Assembly (NCBI GenBank): GCA_014529385.2
Contig: CM043961.1
Coordinates: 10,838,478-10,902,477 of the forward strand
Source of the DNA: Adiantum capillus-veneris
Taxonomy: Eukaryota; Streptophyta; Polypodiopsida; Polypodiales; Pteridaceae
Direction of reading: 5' to 3'
Length of the DNA: 64,000 nt
In this document: piece after piece, positions 43,791 to 55,977 of the stretch
Numbering within the stretch: position 1 is the first letter of the stretch
Layout of the letters: every line of letters begins with the position of its first letter
Translations under genes and position numbers: made by a program
Notes under the pieces: model-generated
The model's database searches: none
Told to the model about the DNA's origin: nothing
The model's input: the letters and a program-made list of their open reading frames with translations, nothing else

Positions 43791-44179
43791 TGTTACGGCA
43801 TAAGCCGTATTGTGCAGTCCTGCGGAGGTCTGGACATTGCGGACTAGGAGTCACGCGGCTTTGCGGCAGTTCTTCATAGGATATCATGGGACAGGATGGG
43901 GTTTTTGGACCGTTCCCGATCTGCGTTGGAGCAATGGTTGTATATGGGGGGGCATACCTATCTTTGGGGATATCTTGAATATTCATGTTATTAATACATC
44001 TTCTCTCTCTTGTACTATGTGTTCGTTTGCATATCAATGAAGAAGACGGTGTTCTATTTCTATAACTTGTCTTCTGTTCTGCCTTCTTGTCTTCTGATGT
44101 TCATATAATGTAAGGCAGTTTGAGGGTAATCATTCCCGTAATGCTTATTGCTCCTCTTTTGCGGGCAATAGCCATTACA
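43791..44179 (+). repeat. 3' LTR of element F
   Basis: 389 bp, starting TGTTACGGC and ending GCCATTACA, followed by the CCTGT target duplication. It matches the 5' LTR throughout except for the 27-bp duplication and small indels. Confidence 0.93.
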
Positions 44180-45000
44180 CCTGTGAATACCCAACGCAGC
44201 GAGCCCTCACATGAACTGCTTTATGGATTCTCTACTCAGCTTATGTTTTTGCCCCCATATTACATGCAAAAATTTGAGGAGGCTTTCTACCTAGAGTTCT
44301 TTACTTTTAGATCCCAAATATTTGGCTCAATAGTACAAAATCTTAGAGCTAGGTTTGTGGCTTACTTTGCCTTTGAAGAAGAGAACAAGATAAGCATGCA
44401 GGTCATCACCACTATAGAAAAAGAGCTTCAAATTAAGTACCACAAATCTCTAGAAGACCTCTACAAGTGCCATCAATCACGCACGCCTTAGCACTACTTA
44501 ACTATTAGCTAGCTATGTCACAGACGAACCAGACTAGGAGGGGGAGAAAAGTTAGTTGCACTACTAACAAAGGAGCCCATGTAATAGCCTATATTGTAAC
44601 CTCCTATTTTTTGGAGCAATCTGGATGTCTCTAGCTATGCGCCTTTGTAATTTATTGATTCTTGGGCTAACAATGTAAAAGATTATGTGATTATGAGCTA
44701 GATGAAGCGGAGCTAAATTTTTCCAAATTGTATTTGTAAACTCCTAGGCTATAAAAGAGTTAGAATATTACCCATATTTTTTACCTAAGACATTTGGCTA
44801 AGGTATAAAAGCCATTCCTTGTAAAATTTTTGGATAATAAAGTGTACAACGTTTTTGCAGAAAACTTTGTACTCTCTTTCTTCTTTGCAAGCTTATAACT
44901 CCCTTGCAGATTGTCCATTTGAAGTGCCATTTGCTTCATTGCATTCATAGGTAAAAGGTCTTTGAGGGATACCCCTCCCCAGGGTCTATGCACAAAATAC
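44180..45000 (+). mobile_element. element G2, right part (continues after element F)
   Basis: From 44,184 the text (GAATACCCAACGCAGCGAGCC, then a plus-strand frame with FLPPYYMQKFEEAFYLEFFTF) matches 45,999-46,190 of element G3. It is therefore the continuation of the sequence interrupted by element F. The shared frame (about 90 codons, with RARFVAYFAFEE) has no named domain; by place it may be gag-related. From about 44,540 a purine-rich tract (AGGAGGGGGAGAAAA) is followed by LTR-like sequence with TATAAAAG boxes near 44,752 and 44,802. The piece is broken. Confidence 0.6.
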
Positions 45001-45220
45001 ACAAGTTACACTTTTATAGAAATTTCAATGTACAATCTTAATATACATCAGAGTTGAAAAAGCGTTTGCATAGGGGAGGAAATCTCAACGCTCGACCTAG
45101 CATGGAGTTTAGGTCATAAGCCACACTACTTCCATAGGCACCTAATAGTGACTAGTGCTACCTCTGAATGAGTGATATGAATAAAAGCGTACTAAAAGAA
45201 ACTAACATTGTGGAGGGTGA

Positions 45221-45322
<102 letters not shown>

Positions 45323-45624
45323 GTGCAGAGACATAGGAGAATGAAAATAGAGAAATTTTAAATGCCCCATCTAAATGAAACAGGAAACCATGTATTAATG
45401 CAATAACAAAATCTAGGTATACCATAGAATCAAAAATATGAAATGACTAGTAGAGAACTGACCCTGTGTAGGGATCAATCGGTCCGTTCATCCACTTCCT
45501 CTCTACTACGGACATAGAGAATATTACTTTGCCGAGAGCGAGCCAGACATAGGATGAGGCCGCTTCACCTCCCTCCAATATCAGGCTTCAGGCTATCCCC
45601 ATAACCTTTGGCTTTGATGCCAGG

Positions 45625-45858
45625 TGAGAGATACCCCTCCCCCTAAAAAGGGTCATGCAAGAAGTGTTAGCCACATTCATGTACTAAAGTGTAAAGAGGG
45701 GCCTCAAATACTTGGCAACATAAATAGGTTTCATAGTAAAATTACATACTCAACTCCACAAGAGGTGCAGAGGAGTTTGGGGGCTACAACCATTATGCTA
45801 AGTGTATATGCAGAAATCATGTCTACATCTCCTCTCTTACATGCTTTCACTATGTAGT

Positions 45859-45893
<35 letters not shown>

Positions 45894-46000
45894 TGTCCTT
45901 TTCTAGTTGTATTTACTTGGGTTTTGGGAGAGATGGTGAAAGGTTGATGGTTATTTGTATGAGGAAAGATTGAAGGGTTTTATCCTCTTCCGTTCTTCCA
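45625..46000. repeat. dispersed LTR-like repeat R, copy 3
   Basis: This starts TGAGAGATACCCCTCCCCC, preceded by CTTTGGCTTTGATGCCAGG, the same flank as copy 2. It gives the uninterrupted version of the place where element F entered copy 2. Confidence 0.88.
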
Positions 46001-47201
46001 AAATACCCAACATAGCGAGCCCTCAGACAAAGTACTTTATGGATTCTATGCTGAACTTATGTTTTTACCCCCATATTATATGCAAACATCTGAGGATGCT
46101 TTCTCGATAGGGTTGTTCACTTTTAAATCCCAAATACTTGGCTTGGTAGTATAGAATCTTAGAGCCAGGTTTGTGGCTTACTTGGCCTTTAAAGAAAAGA
46201 GTTCCTTTCTTATCGATTCTGGTAACTCAGATTCATTTTTGTCACCTAACACTGTAAAAAGATTGCAAGTCATCTGCTAGCCCACTGGTTGTAAGCTACG
46301 GGTTTCTCTCGCAACTGGATCTACCATCTTGGCAGACAAACAGACAATAGATCTATCCTTTCAACTATAAGGCCACTCAGCCCAACAAAGATTTATAATC
46401 CTAAATATGGGCCGATTTGAAGGAATCCTAATGATGGATTGGCTAAGAAAAAATAAAGCAAACATCCATTGCACTGAAGAAGCATCTCTTTTTCAAACTC
46501 AAAGGGCAAACAAGTCTTAGTACAAGGCAGAGTAGGGAAAGCTCCCCTAAAGGTGGTCAATGCCAGTCATTTACTTAAGGGTCTAAAGAGAGGACTATCA
46601 ATTTATGTTATACTGATCAATAAATTGAATTCCGAATCAGAAGGATAAAAGCCTAAATGGCTAAATGAATATCAATATATTTTTCCAGAGGAGTTGAAAA
46701 ATCTTCCCCCGCCTTGGGAACTAGTGTACGAGATTGAGCTCATTCCTAGTGCCCAACCAATAGCAAGGAGCCCCTACAAGATTTCTCCTTCTCAATACAT
46801 AGAGCTGAAGGACCAATTGAATCAACTTTTAAAACAAGGTTTCATCAGACCCAGTGTCTCTCCTTGGGGTGCTATTCTTCCAAAAGAAAAAAGATGGGAC
46901 GTTCAGACTTTGCATAGATTTTTGAGGCCTAAAACAATGCACTCTCAAGAATAAGTATCAGGCTTGCCCCGCATAGACGAGCTACTTGATCAACTTGGTG
47001 GTGCGAAATATTTCACCAAGATTGATCTCAGGTCAGTCTATTACCAAGTTGGGAGAAATAAGGAGGATATTCCTAAAACACTTTCAACACAAGCTTTGGG
47101 GATTATGAGTTCACCGTCACTTTTGGCATGAATAATGCCCATACCACATTTAACTATTTCATGACTGACCTCTTGAGGAGAGAGTTAAATAATTTTTTTC
47201 C

Positions 47202-47383
47202 AGTCTTCTTTAATGACATCCTTATATATTCAAAGACTAGAGAAGATCATGAATGGCATGTATGCCATGTCTTGGAAATTCTCAAATAAAGATGTCTTCT
47301 TTGATGACATCCTTATATATTCAAAGATTAGAGAAGATCATGAACGGCATGTACACCATGTCTTGGAAATTCTCAGAAAAGGC
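47202..47383 (+). repeat. 91-bp tandem duplication in element G3
   Basis: The text starting CTTCTTTRATGACATCC occurs at 47,205 and again at 47,296, and the 91-bp units agree at most positions. Confidence 0.88.
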
Positions 47384-48361
47384 CAACTCTATGCCAAGCG
47401 GAGCAAATGCTATTTTTTTGTAGAGAAGGTTGCCTATTTGGGATTCATAGTTTCTAAGAATGGTCTCTCCCTTGACCCAGTTAAGGTGGAATCTATAGTC
47501 TAGTGGCCCTTTACCAAGTCTATTTCAGAAGACCAGGGATTCCTCAGCCTCACTAGATGGTGTATAGTATTTATCAAAAACTATGCAATCATTGCAGTTC
47601 CTCTCACTGAACTCACCAAGAAAGACAAACCCTTATCTAGTCTATAAGAGAGATATAGCCTTCAACACATTAAAAGAGATCTTGGCCAGTGAACTTGTTC
47701 TCAAATTTCTAGATTCTCTAAAAACCTTTGAGGTGATAGTGGATGCTTGCCTACAAGGTATAGGTGGGATCCTACAACAAGAAGGCTATTCATAGCTTAT
47801 GAATCTTGATAGCTTGGGATCCATGAAAAGAATTATCCCACCCATGACCTTGAACTACTAGCTGTGGTTCATGTCTTCAAGAAGTGGAGACACTATCTTT
47901 TAGGTCAGATGTTTGAGCTTGTTATTGTCCACAAAAGTCTCAAGTGGATTTTCAGATTGCCAGATCTCAATATGCGACAAAGACAATGGGTTGAATTTCT
48001 ACAAGAATTCACTTTGAGATCAATTTTGACCAAAAGGAAAATCACCTTACGAATGCTCTAAGCTGATGGGTAGTGGACCTTGCAATCTTGCTAGTCCATT
48101 CAAGAAGTTCAAAACGCTCTCCAGCAGCAGACTGTTGAGCAATTTGGTCCATTGCTTCAAGAAATCCAAGCTCAAGTTTAGAAAAGATATCTAGAAGACT
48201 ACTCTATTCAAGATGGACTCTCATTCTTCAGGAATTGATTGTGCATACCTACATGCTTAAGGATGCAAATTCTAAAGGAAGCTCATGAAACTCCGATTGC
48301 AGCTCACCCAGGTTATCACAAAATGTTTGCTTCTCTTAAACAAAATTTCTACTAGCCTAAG

Positions 48362-49284
48362 ATGAAAAAGGATACCCTAAAATATGCTAAGAAGTGTTTG
48401 ATATGGCAGAAGATGAAAGCTGAAAGAGTTAAAATTCTTAGGAAGCTACAACCACTAGATATACATGCAATAAAGTGGGAGTGCATTAGTATGGATTTTG
48501 TAGCAGTGTTACCCAAGATTGTTGGAAATTTTGAATCAATTTTTGTGGTGGTGGATAAACTCACCAAAGTAGCTTACCTTGTCCCACTCAAAACCACTAC
48601 CTTTGCAAGTGTTCAAATTTTTGTAAAAGAAATTATCAGATTACATGGAATCTTTGTTAGGATAATCAATGATCGCGATGTCAAGTTTACCTCCAAGTTT
48701 TGGAAGGACGTGCTCCAATCCTTAGGCACTCAATTAAACCTAAGTTCAGTCTATCATCCAGAGACAGATGGACAAAGTGAAAGAGTTAATCAAGTCATAG
48801 AAGATAGGTTGAGATCATATTGTAGTCAGCAGCATCGCCTTTGGATTAAATATTTAGTCTTAGTGGAGTTTGTCTATAATTATTCGTACCTTAGAACCTT
48901 CAGTATGTCCCCATTTGAAGCTCCTTATGGACAATATTTCCTCATTCCTCTGGCCGACCAAGGTCTCCTAGTGATTGCAACCAAGAATAACTTGAATAAA
49001 TGGATCACCAAATTGAAATAATAAGAGAGAAACTTAAGAGAGAAAGTGACAAGCAAAAGAGTTATGCTGATTTTCATAAATCTCTTAGGATTTTCAAGAC
49101 AGGAGATAAAGTTTTTCTTAGGGTCAAACCAAGGAGAAGTTCACTCAAATTGGAAAAATACAAGAAGTTAGTATATAAATATTATGGATCCTTTGAGGTT
49201 TTGAAAAGGATAGAGGATCAATCTTACAAACTCTCTTTACCCCTCACTTGCATGTACACAATGTATTTCATGTTAGCTTGTTGA
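48362..49284 (+). pseudogene. integrase of element G3
   Basis: The core reads WECISMDFVAVLPK (first aspartate), VDKLTKVAYLVPLKTT, IINDRDVKFTSKFW (second aspartate) and YHPETDGQSERVNQVIE (glutamate). A C-terminal part follows at 49,000-49,284 with YADFHKSLR-like and GDKVFLRVKP text. The GDKV-x-L box is typical of chromovirus integrase tails before the chromodomain. Confidence 0.85.
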
Positions 49285-51009
49285 ACGAATATGTTGCAGA
49301 TCCTCTTCATATCTTAAATGATGAGGATAATATTCTTATCACACAGGAAGAATTATAGATGGATTTAGGGTAAATTTTAGATGTGAAGGAGCGAAAGCTA
49401 TGACACCCAATAATTCGGGAGGTTTTGGTCCAGTGAAAGGGTTATCGTGTTGAAGATGCCTCTTGGGAAGACTGGGAACGCCTTACTTCTTAGTTTTCTC
49501 ATCTTTTTTAATGAGAATTTTCCTCTTTTTGTGTTGAAAGTGAATCTTGTCAGCCCATGTAATTACCACTACAAGATCTATCTTACTAAACATTTGTGTT
49601 ACCCATGCAATGTAACCTGATTGTTTTTGCTACATAATAACCAGATTAGTGTTATCTTTTATATTTTGTAATTCGGATCATTGTATGGAATTGCAAAATA
49701 AATATATAAATAGATTTAGCTATGTCTAAAATTCTTTCACGGACTTCTATAAAATACCAAATATAGAAAACTAAGAATGAATTTTATTATATTCGTAAAG
49801 AGAAATCAGAGAGAGAAGGATTCAAGACAAGAACCAAGATCTTAATATACAACGAGCTTGTTAAAAGAAACAATGAAGATAGATTTTTTAAACAAGTCAA
49901 TAAGCCTATCCATCACATGATCACAAAAGCAACTATCACAAGTAGAGCACATATTAGGCTTTCATCCATGGGAAGAATTTTCCGTGAAATTATTGCATTG
50001 ATATCTCGAGTATGAGGTTAGAAGTTAAAGGGCACTCTAAGGGGTAAACTAAAGTCAGGGTAAAGATATATCTTTTGATGAGGAAGAAATTGTGCAAGCA
50101 AAAAGACTCATTCAAAAAGCCTCCGATGAATTGATCTTATCACGCAGTAATATTGAGGATCCAAACCCATAACTTCAATAACCATAGCCAAGTTAACATT
50201 ATTGCAAAAGTGATTGTGATCCCAAAGTGCCATCTTGGTATACCTCAAATGTCCACCATTTGGTTTGTGCTATTGGAATTCCCAAGGGAGGGAAGATCAT
50301 GTGCTCATATCTCTCTACAAAATCTCTCCGTATAGATTACTTGATTGTTGAAGATGAGGAATGGACACAAATAAATTCAACTCTTGCCACTGATCCATAA
50401 AGTAAGTAATGAGCAAAGAGACACCCTAAAGGATTAAAAGAGACAATCCTAAGACGTTCTTGACAAGGAGATGGGAAGAAAAGAGAAAGATGAAGGTAGG
50501 AATATTGTAAGAGATGAGAATAGATTGGACTTTATATAGATGATCCAACTAGAAAAGACTAAATTAGCATTACCTAGAAGTTAAAAGTGTAACTTGAGGT
50601 TGAAAATTTACAACGACCTTCCTTATTTGTTCCGAGTTAAGGACAACTCTTTCTTTTTGTTGGGGATTTTGTAAGGGCCTCCTCCTAGCCCTTATGCATG
50701 GCCAACATATCTAAGCCACCGATTCAAAAGAAAAAAAAAGATAATAATAATAATAATAAACAAATAAATTTTGGCTAAATCCAATCTTCAAAGTTTACTC
50801 ACGAGTCACTTCTGACTTATGCCATGGGGATAGAGGTATAACCAATGCATGAGATATTAGCATTTTTCTCTCAAGAAAATTAACAAAAGAAAAAAAAGAA
50901 GAGAAGATAATGATAATGATAAGGTGAGTAAGTAACTTGTTGAAGAAGTTTTGAAAATGAAGAAAAGATATCAAGTTATATAAGAATGACTTACCACGAT
51001 AAGTTAAGA

Positions 51010-52340
51010 CCTTTATCAAATTAAGCATAAAAAGAGGGCTTGCCTACTTGTTCAACACATCTTTTCTCATTTTTTGAAGGGCAACCTTGAGAGTTAGAGG
51101 TAGAAGAATCTTGTGAAAGCCAAAGCTAATCCTCTTTGAGACACCTTCTACATACACCTCTCTCTCCAAGAGAAGCCATGGCCAAAAACATAATCAAACT
51201 TTTCATTACACTGTCCCTCTCCTCTCTCCTAACCTTCAAGCTTTCCATAGATTGAATCTTTCTTATCCTCTCATTCCAAGTAGCACCATTGGTGGTCTTC
51301 AACTAAAGCAAAGAGGGAGAGAGAAGACTACATCACCAAGCTTCTCCAATAAATTCCAAACAAGAAGAAGTTTCTACCATACACACACCAAGGTAAGTTT
51401 TGTTCATCATATTCATGCTATTGCACACCGTAAACGATTAGGCTAATTTTACTTCATACTTAAGCTCTCATGCTCCCTAAGCAATTTTTCCTCTTACTTT
51501 AAAGAACAACTTATTAATGTTTTCTTGATTGTTAACTGACAATGTTACCAACCACTAACTATGATGTTATTTCAAGTTTCAATATTTCAAGTTTCTTTAG
51601 ATTACCAGACTAATATGGCATAGAGAGAGTAGAAAGCACTCTCTTTTACCATAGGTGATTGGAGATCATACTTATCTAAGTAGTATGCATGATGCTTGGT
51701 GAACCCGCAACAATGTCTTAAAGATTTCTAAATTACTCTTTTTCTTTTACCTAAGTTAATTAATGGAGATAAATGCCATAAATAAAAGGCAATTAAGTAT
51801 TTGAATTTTTGAAACTAGCTTTATTTTGGAAAGAGGCTTTATAATTTCTCCAAAATGAAATGCTCTAATGAAAAGTTTACACATTTTTCTTGATCATGCA
51901 TTCAAGTTAAATGAAAAAATAGCATCTAAGAAGATATGCGTGTATTTTCTCAAGAGGAGGTTGAGTTCTGAAGGGTAAATTAGCGGTTTGTCTATTTACT
52001 TTTGGAAGGGATATTTATCTCCTAAATACTTTGCACCATTTGATGCTTGAAAAGGATAGTAGGTTTAAGTTAAAAAGTTTTCTAGTAGGACATGGATAGA
52101 AATTGATAGGTTTGTTGACACTTGTAATATGTATTCAAGCCTTACAAATCTGCTATCTTGTTTATATGGATGCAGGTGAGAATTCTACATTTACTTAGAA
52201 TCTTTTTGACTTACGTGCTATTCTGCAGTGAAGAACCTGGATTCATCCACTTTAGAATTATATTTTCTGATTATCTCATGTATAAATGCAATGCAATGAT
52301 ACTTCATTCTTACTTTGATGTACATCAATGAAATTAAGAC
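51010..52340 (+). other. tentative small spliced host transcript
   Basis: A TATATAA box at about 50,977-50,983 precedes an ATG at 51,178 that opens a 25-codon frame shaped like a signal peptide (MAKNIIKLFITLSLSSLLTF...). A strong 5' splice site (AAG|GTAAGT) follows near 51,391, T-rich intron-like sequence follows that, and CAG acceptors occur near 52,176 and 52,229. No downstream coding exon is convincing. It could equally be the 3' part of an unrecognised LTR or chance. Transcript evidence would decide. Confidence 0.18.
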
Positions 52341-52421
52341 TGAATCTTTTTTGTGCTAATCTCTATCTTTTTTCTAAAGCCAGTTGTCTTTTGAGCTTTT
52401 ATGTTCTTTTGTGTATAAGTT

Positions 52422-52717
<296 letters not shown>

Positions 52718-53424
52718 ACATAGATGGGTACTGTCTTTTTCTCTCTCCCCCACCCTCGCACCAACAAGAAATCTACCTATAGTTTGACAGCCCCTTTGAA
52801 AATCTTACTTTGGTTGCATCCCATACAACATGATAGTTTTCTTTTCATGAGGTTCAAGTGAAACCTTAGATGCCGGCCTACAATAGAGCTTCCTGGTGAA
52901 CAAAATGATAATGGGAGTAAAATCATGTGGTCTTTATTAAAAACCCCATGCTATTGTTCATATTTACCCATATGTTCTTAACTCTCACAAGGCACCAATT
53001 TCCATGGTTTACCTGCACACATCCCAATCCACATGCTATATAGAATGGTTCAAAACTTTCACATCTAAAGAGAATCTCTACAATTGGAAAATTTCTTACT
53101 CTTCCTTTGTTGTTTGGTGGACACAGCGGAATGTCACTTAAAAGGCGGATATACATCAAACTTTGTTGTACTCAATCATTTTTTCAAAAGAAGCGGTGTA
53201 ATTTTGCTAATGAAGATTCTCGAATCGTAATATAACCATCTTTCCTCTTAGTCTCTATGAGCCTACAAACCATGTAAGTGGTCGAGCGGCCGTGGGAAAG
53301 AGTTCCAAAATCTTAATTCAAAACCCTTAGTTTTGTAAGAAACACTATCATTACCTTTGGAAGTAATTGGACATCAACTGAGAGATGCCTTGCTGCTACA
53401 AACTGTAATCAATCTTGCTCCTTG

Positions 53425-54009
53425 TTTGGTAATCGGAATTTGATTTCAAATAGCACATTGTGTTCTGTGTCTCTTGCTCTTCAATCTAAGTGTAATCATT
53501 TTCAATTTTGTTGTGGTTCATACATCTTGTTTGTGAACTAAATACATTGATTTGAGATCTTAAATGCTTGTTTTTTGATGTTTTGACCTTGGAAGAGTGT
53601 TTCTATGCTTGAGAGGAACCTTTTTGTGTAGTTCTATGTCAGTTTTCTATACATTTTTTGGGATGGATCGTGATTTATGTACCTTCCTAGATGACTATGA
53701 AACTTGGTAGGAATATGCCCTTAGGTGTTGTAATACCTCTCCTTAAGTTTCCTTGCATTCCAAATTCATTTGGATGCGAAAAGGTGTGATGACCTAGAGC
53801 GGTGAGATTGGACATAGATTGATTTTCTGAGTAGGAAGTGGTTGATTTGCTTTTGTAGAAGTATGAACAGTCCTTTAGGTTCACTTTGGTGAGATTGATG
53901 ATCTCATTAAGTCTTGGTGCCCCATCCCGAGTCACTTCCTTTGCATATTGACATTATGTTAGTAACAAAAATCTATGCTGCAGATGTCCATCGCGGCGAC
54001 CCGCTAACA
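53425..54009 (+). repeat. 5' LTR of element B (matched part)
   Basis: It aligns with 14,796-15,357 of element A and ends CTAACA. The following TTTGCACCAT is a decayed form of the tRNA-Asp-type primer site. The upstream LTR boundary is not resolved. Confidence 0.7.
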
Positions 54010-54010
54010 T

Positions 54011-55977
54011 TTGCACCATACACTTTGTTGTTGTTTGATTTTTCCATGGTTGGAAAGGACTATTTTACCATACACTTTGTTGTTGTTTCTGTATTGTTAA
54101 ATTTATTTATGTTTGTGCATTTACTTTAGTTTATAGGATTATGTTAAGTAAAAAATTTCACCATCAATTGAGGCCAAAAGAATCAGGGTATAAATTGTCC
54201 AAAACCTTATTTTGGTGCCGTAGACCATAACTCTAAAAAGTTGTAAAATTGATGGGTCAGAGTTTCAAAGATGAACTAAACTCAACAAAACTTGGAAAAA
54301 GGGGATATACAAGCTTGCATGAGACAAACTGTGCAGATTTCTTCCAGTTTTCTTGCCCAACATGGATCGCTATCCATGTACCTTTCAGGCCAAGTGAGTA
54401 GAAATTGTCTCCTTTGCTTAAACTAACTCTCAGACATCAGAATCTTGAGTTTGGTTAGAAATAGGATGCTAAAGAACATTCAAATCAAGAAATTGGATTA
54501 AGCAGAGCAAAGCTGTGAAAATTTGGGAAAACTGAACTTTTATTTGTCCAAATTCAAAAAGGGGTAAGAATTGGGTTCAACTAAAAGCAGGGAACCAACA
54601 TGACAAAAAGGCATGACTTGATGCTGCCAAACATGGATTGTGATCCATGTACTTGGTTGACAATTGTAAAAGAAAATTGATCAATGCACTCCTGAGAACT
54701 AAGGGAACAACTTTTCTCAAAGGGTCCACAATAAAAAGTGTAAAAACTTGATCAAAATACCAAAAAAGGAGTTGCTTGCAAGAAACCGCAAAGTAGACAC
54801 AAAATCTTGCTTTTGGCCTGCAAAAAAAAAGTGGGTCAAATCCAAAAATATTTGGGGAAGAGCATCACCACACCCTCTGTCACAACCTCACCAAAGATCA
54901 TGACAAAATCATGCCAAACTTGGATCGCAATCCATGTACCTTTTGGAAATTTTGAGCTGATATTTGACAGGTAAAAAGGTGATAAGATTTGAAGTATTTT
55001 TTCCTAAACCACTATTATAAAAAAAGGTCAAAAGGTGGACCAAAAGGGTATAAAATAGATCCAAGGGGATCCATTGGAACATACCCAAGAATTGACTTTT
55101 GGCTGACCTAAAAAAGTCCAAATACTACAAAAACCCTAAAGCTGGCATCAAGGAGCCAAAGAAAAGCTATGTGCTATGGTTCAGTTCAATTTGCCAACTA
55201 GGTACATGGATCGCGATGCATGTTCCTCTAACACAAATTGATACAAAATTTGCACCATAGCTAGGGAACATCTAGGGACTCTATTAATCATTTCAAAACT
55301 GAATTAGGATATCCAAATCCAAGCCAAAGTCCAGAACTGTCAAGTATTCTGAGCAGGTGACAAAGCTGACTTAATTCTAAAATCCAGAAATCCATTTTCA
55401 AAAATTCTAGTACCAAATGACCTACTAATCATGCTGATTGTGTTGGTACCAAGAAAAGTTAGTTGGGCCTCCAAACATGGATCACGATCCATGTTCCTCT
55501 GAGTCAGCATAAGAGCCAAATTTGACCACAGAGAGAGGTAGTCCCCAGGAACCTGGTGGCTTTTTCAAAATTGAAATTGGACCTGAATTCTTGATGTTGT
55601 GAGTAAAATTGTGGAGTATTGAAAAACCTAGTTAAATTTTGTCGATTGAAAGTTCGAACTAATAGAACGACTGTAAACTCATAGCTGTCAAGCATTTTTT
55701 GACAGGTGCAAGTGCTAGAGAATACGACCCAACAAATAAGACCAAAATGGGGAATTCAAATTATCTAATGAGGTAATCCGGTTTGGATTTTGAAATATCA
55801 ATTCTTCATGTATTTGCGATCAAGAAGACTGTACCAAAATAGGAATCCCAACATCATAGGCCAAGTAAGCAATCACTCATCTGAAGGTAGCGTGAATCAA
55901 AGACCCCTGCATGCTTTAGAAGCCATTGTAGAGGGAAGATTTTCTGACACACCTCATTAGAAAGATCATACACCCTA
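54011..55977 (+). repeat. leader of element B with five spaced 18-nt palindromes
   Basis: Palindromes built on CATGGAT-nnnn-ATCCATG lie at 54,361-54,378, 54,632-54,649, 54,919-54,936, 55,205-55,222 and 55,476-55,493, spaced 271, 287, 286 and 271 bp. They are usually followed by TACCTTT or TTCCTCT. The leader has no open frame of note. The first four have collinear counterparts in element A. Confidence 0.9.

Larger units (their letters stand above)
35570..44179 (+). mobile_element. Ty3/gypsy element F, both LTRs and target duplication present, broken
   Basis: This 8.6-kb element has a 5' LTR (35,570-35,982), a leader, gag, two zinc-knuckle segments, protease, reverse transcriptase, RNase H, integrase, an extra region (41,404-43,490) and a 3' LTR (43,791-44,179). 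Both LTRs start TGTTAYGGCATAAGCC and end GCCATTACA. The 5-bp CCTGT flanks both sides (35,565-35,569 and 44,180-44,184). Polymerase before integrase makes it Ty3/gypsy. My hand alignment of the LTRs shows about 26 substitutions in about 385 aligned bases (near 7%), which at usual plant rates means several million years or more. It looks structurally whole but has roughly ten breaks in its coding parts. Confidence 0.93.
45570..49560 (+). mobile_element. Ty3/gypsy element G3, chromovirus-like, decayed
   Basis: Repeat R copy 3 (about 45,625-46,000, GT array near 45,862-45,892) is followed by the gag-like frame shared with G2, then pol. Protease starts at SGNSDSFLSPNTV near 46,220. Reverse transcriptase (about 46,690-47,500) has PRKEKRWD-like text and ILIYSK-x-REDHE. 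RNase H lies at about 47,740-48,050 and integrase at about 48,260-49,280. At the end, REVLVQWKGY and DASWEDWE-like text (about 49,405-49,490) is the C-terminal half of a chromodomain, the mark of chromoviruses. No separate 3' LTR was recognised. The copy has well over ten breaks. Confidence 0.8.

Noticed and set aside
54361-55493. CRISPR array or satellite DNA
   Set aside because: Spaced palindromes might suggest an array, but the spacing is about 280 bp, the spacers are conserved between copies, and the context is a plant retroelement leader.
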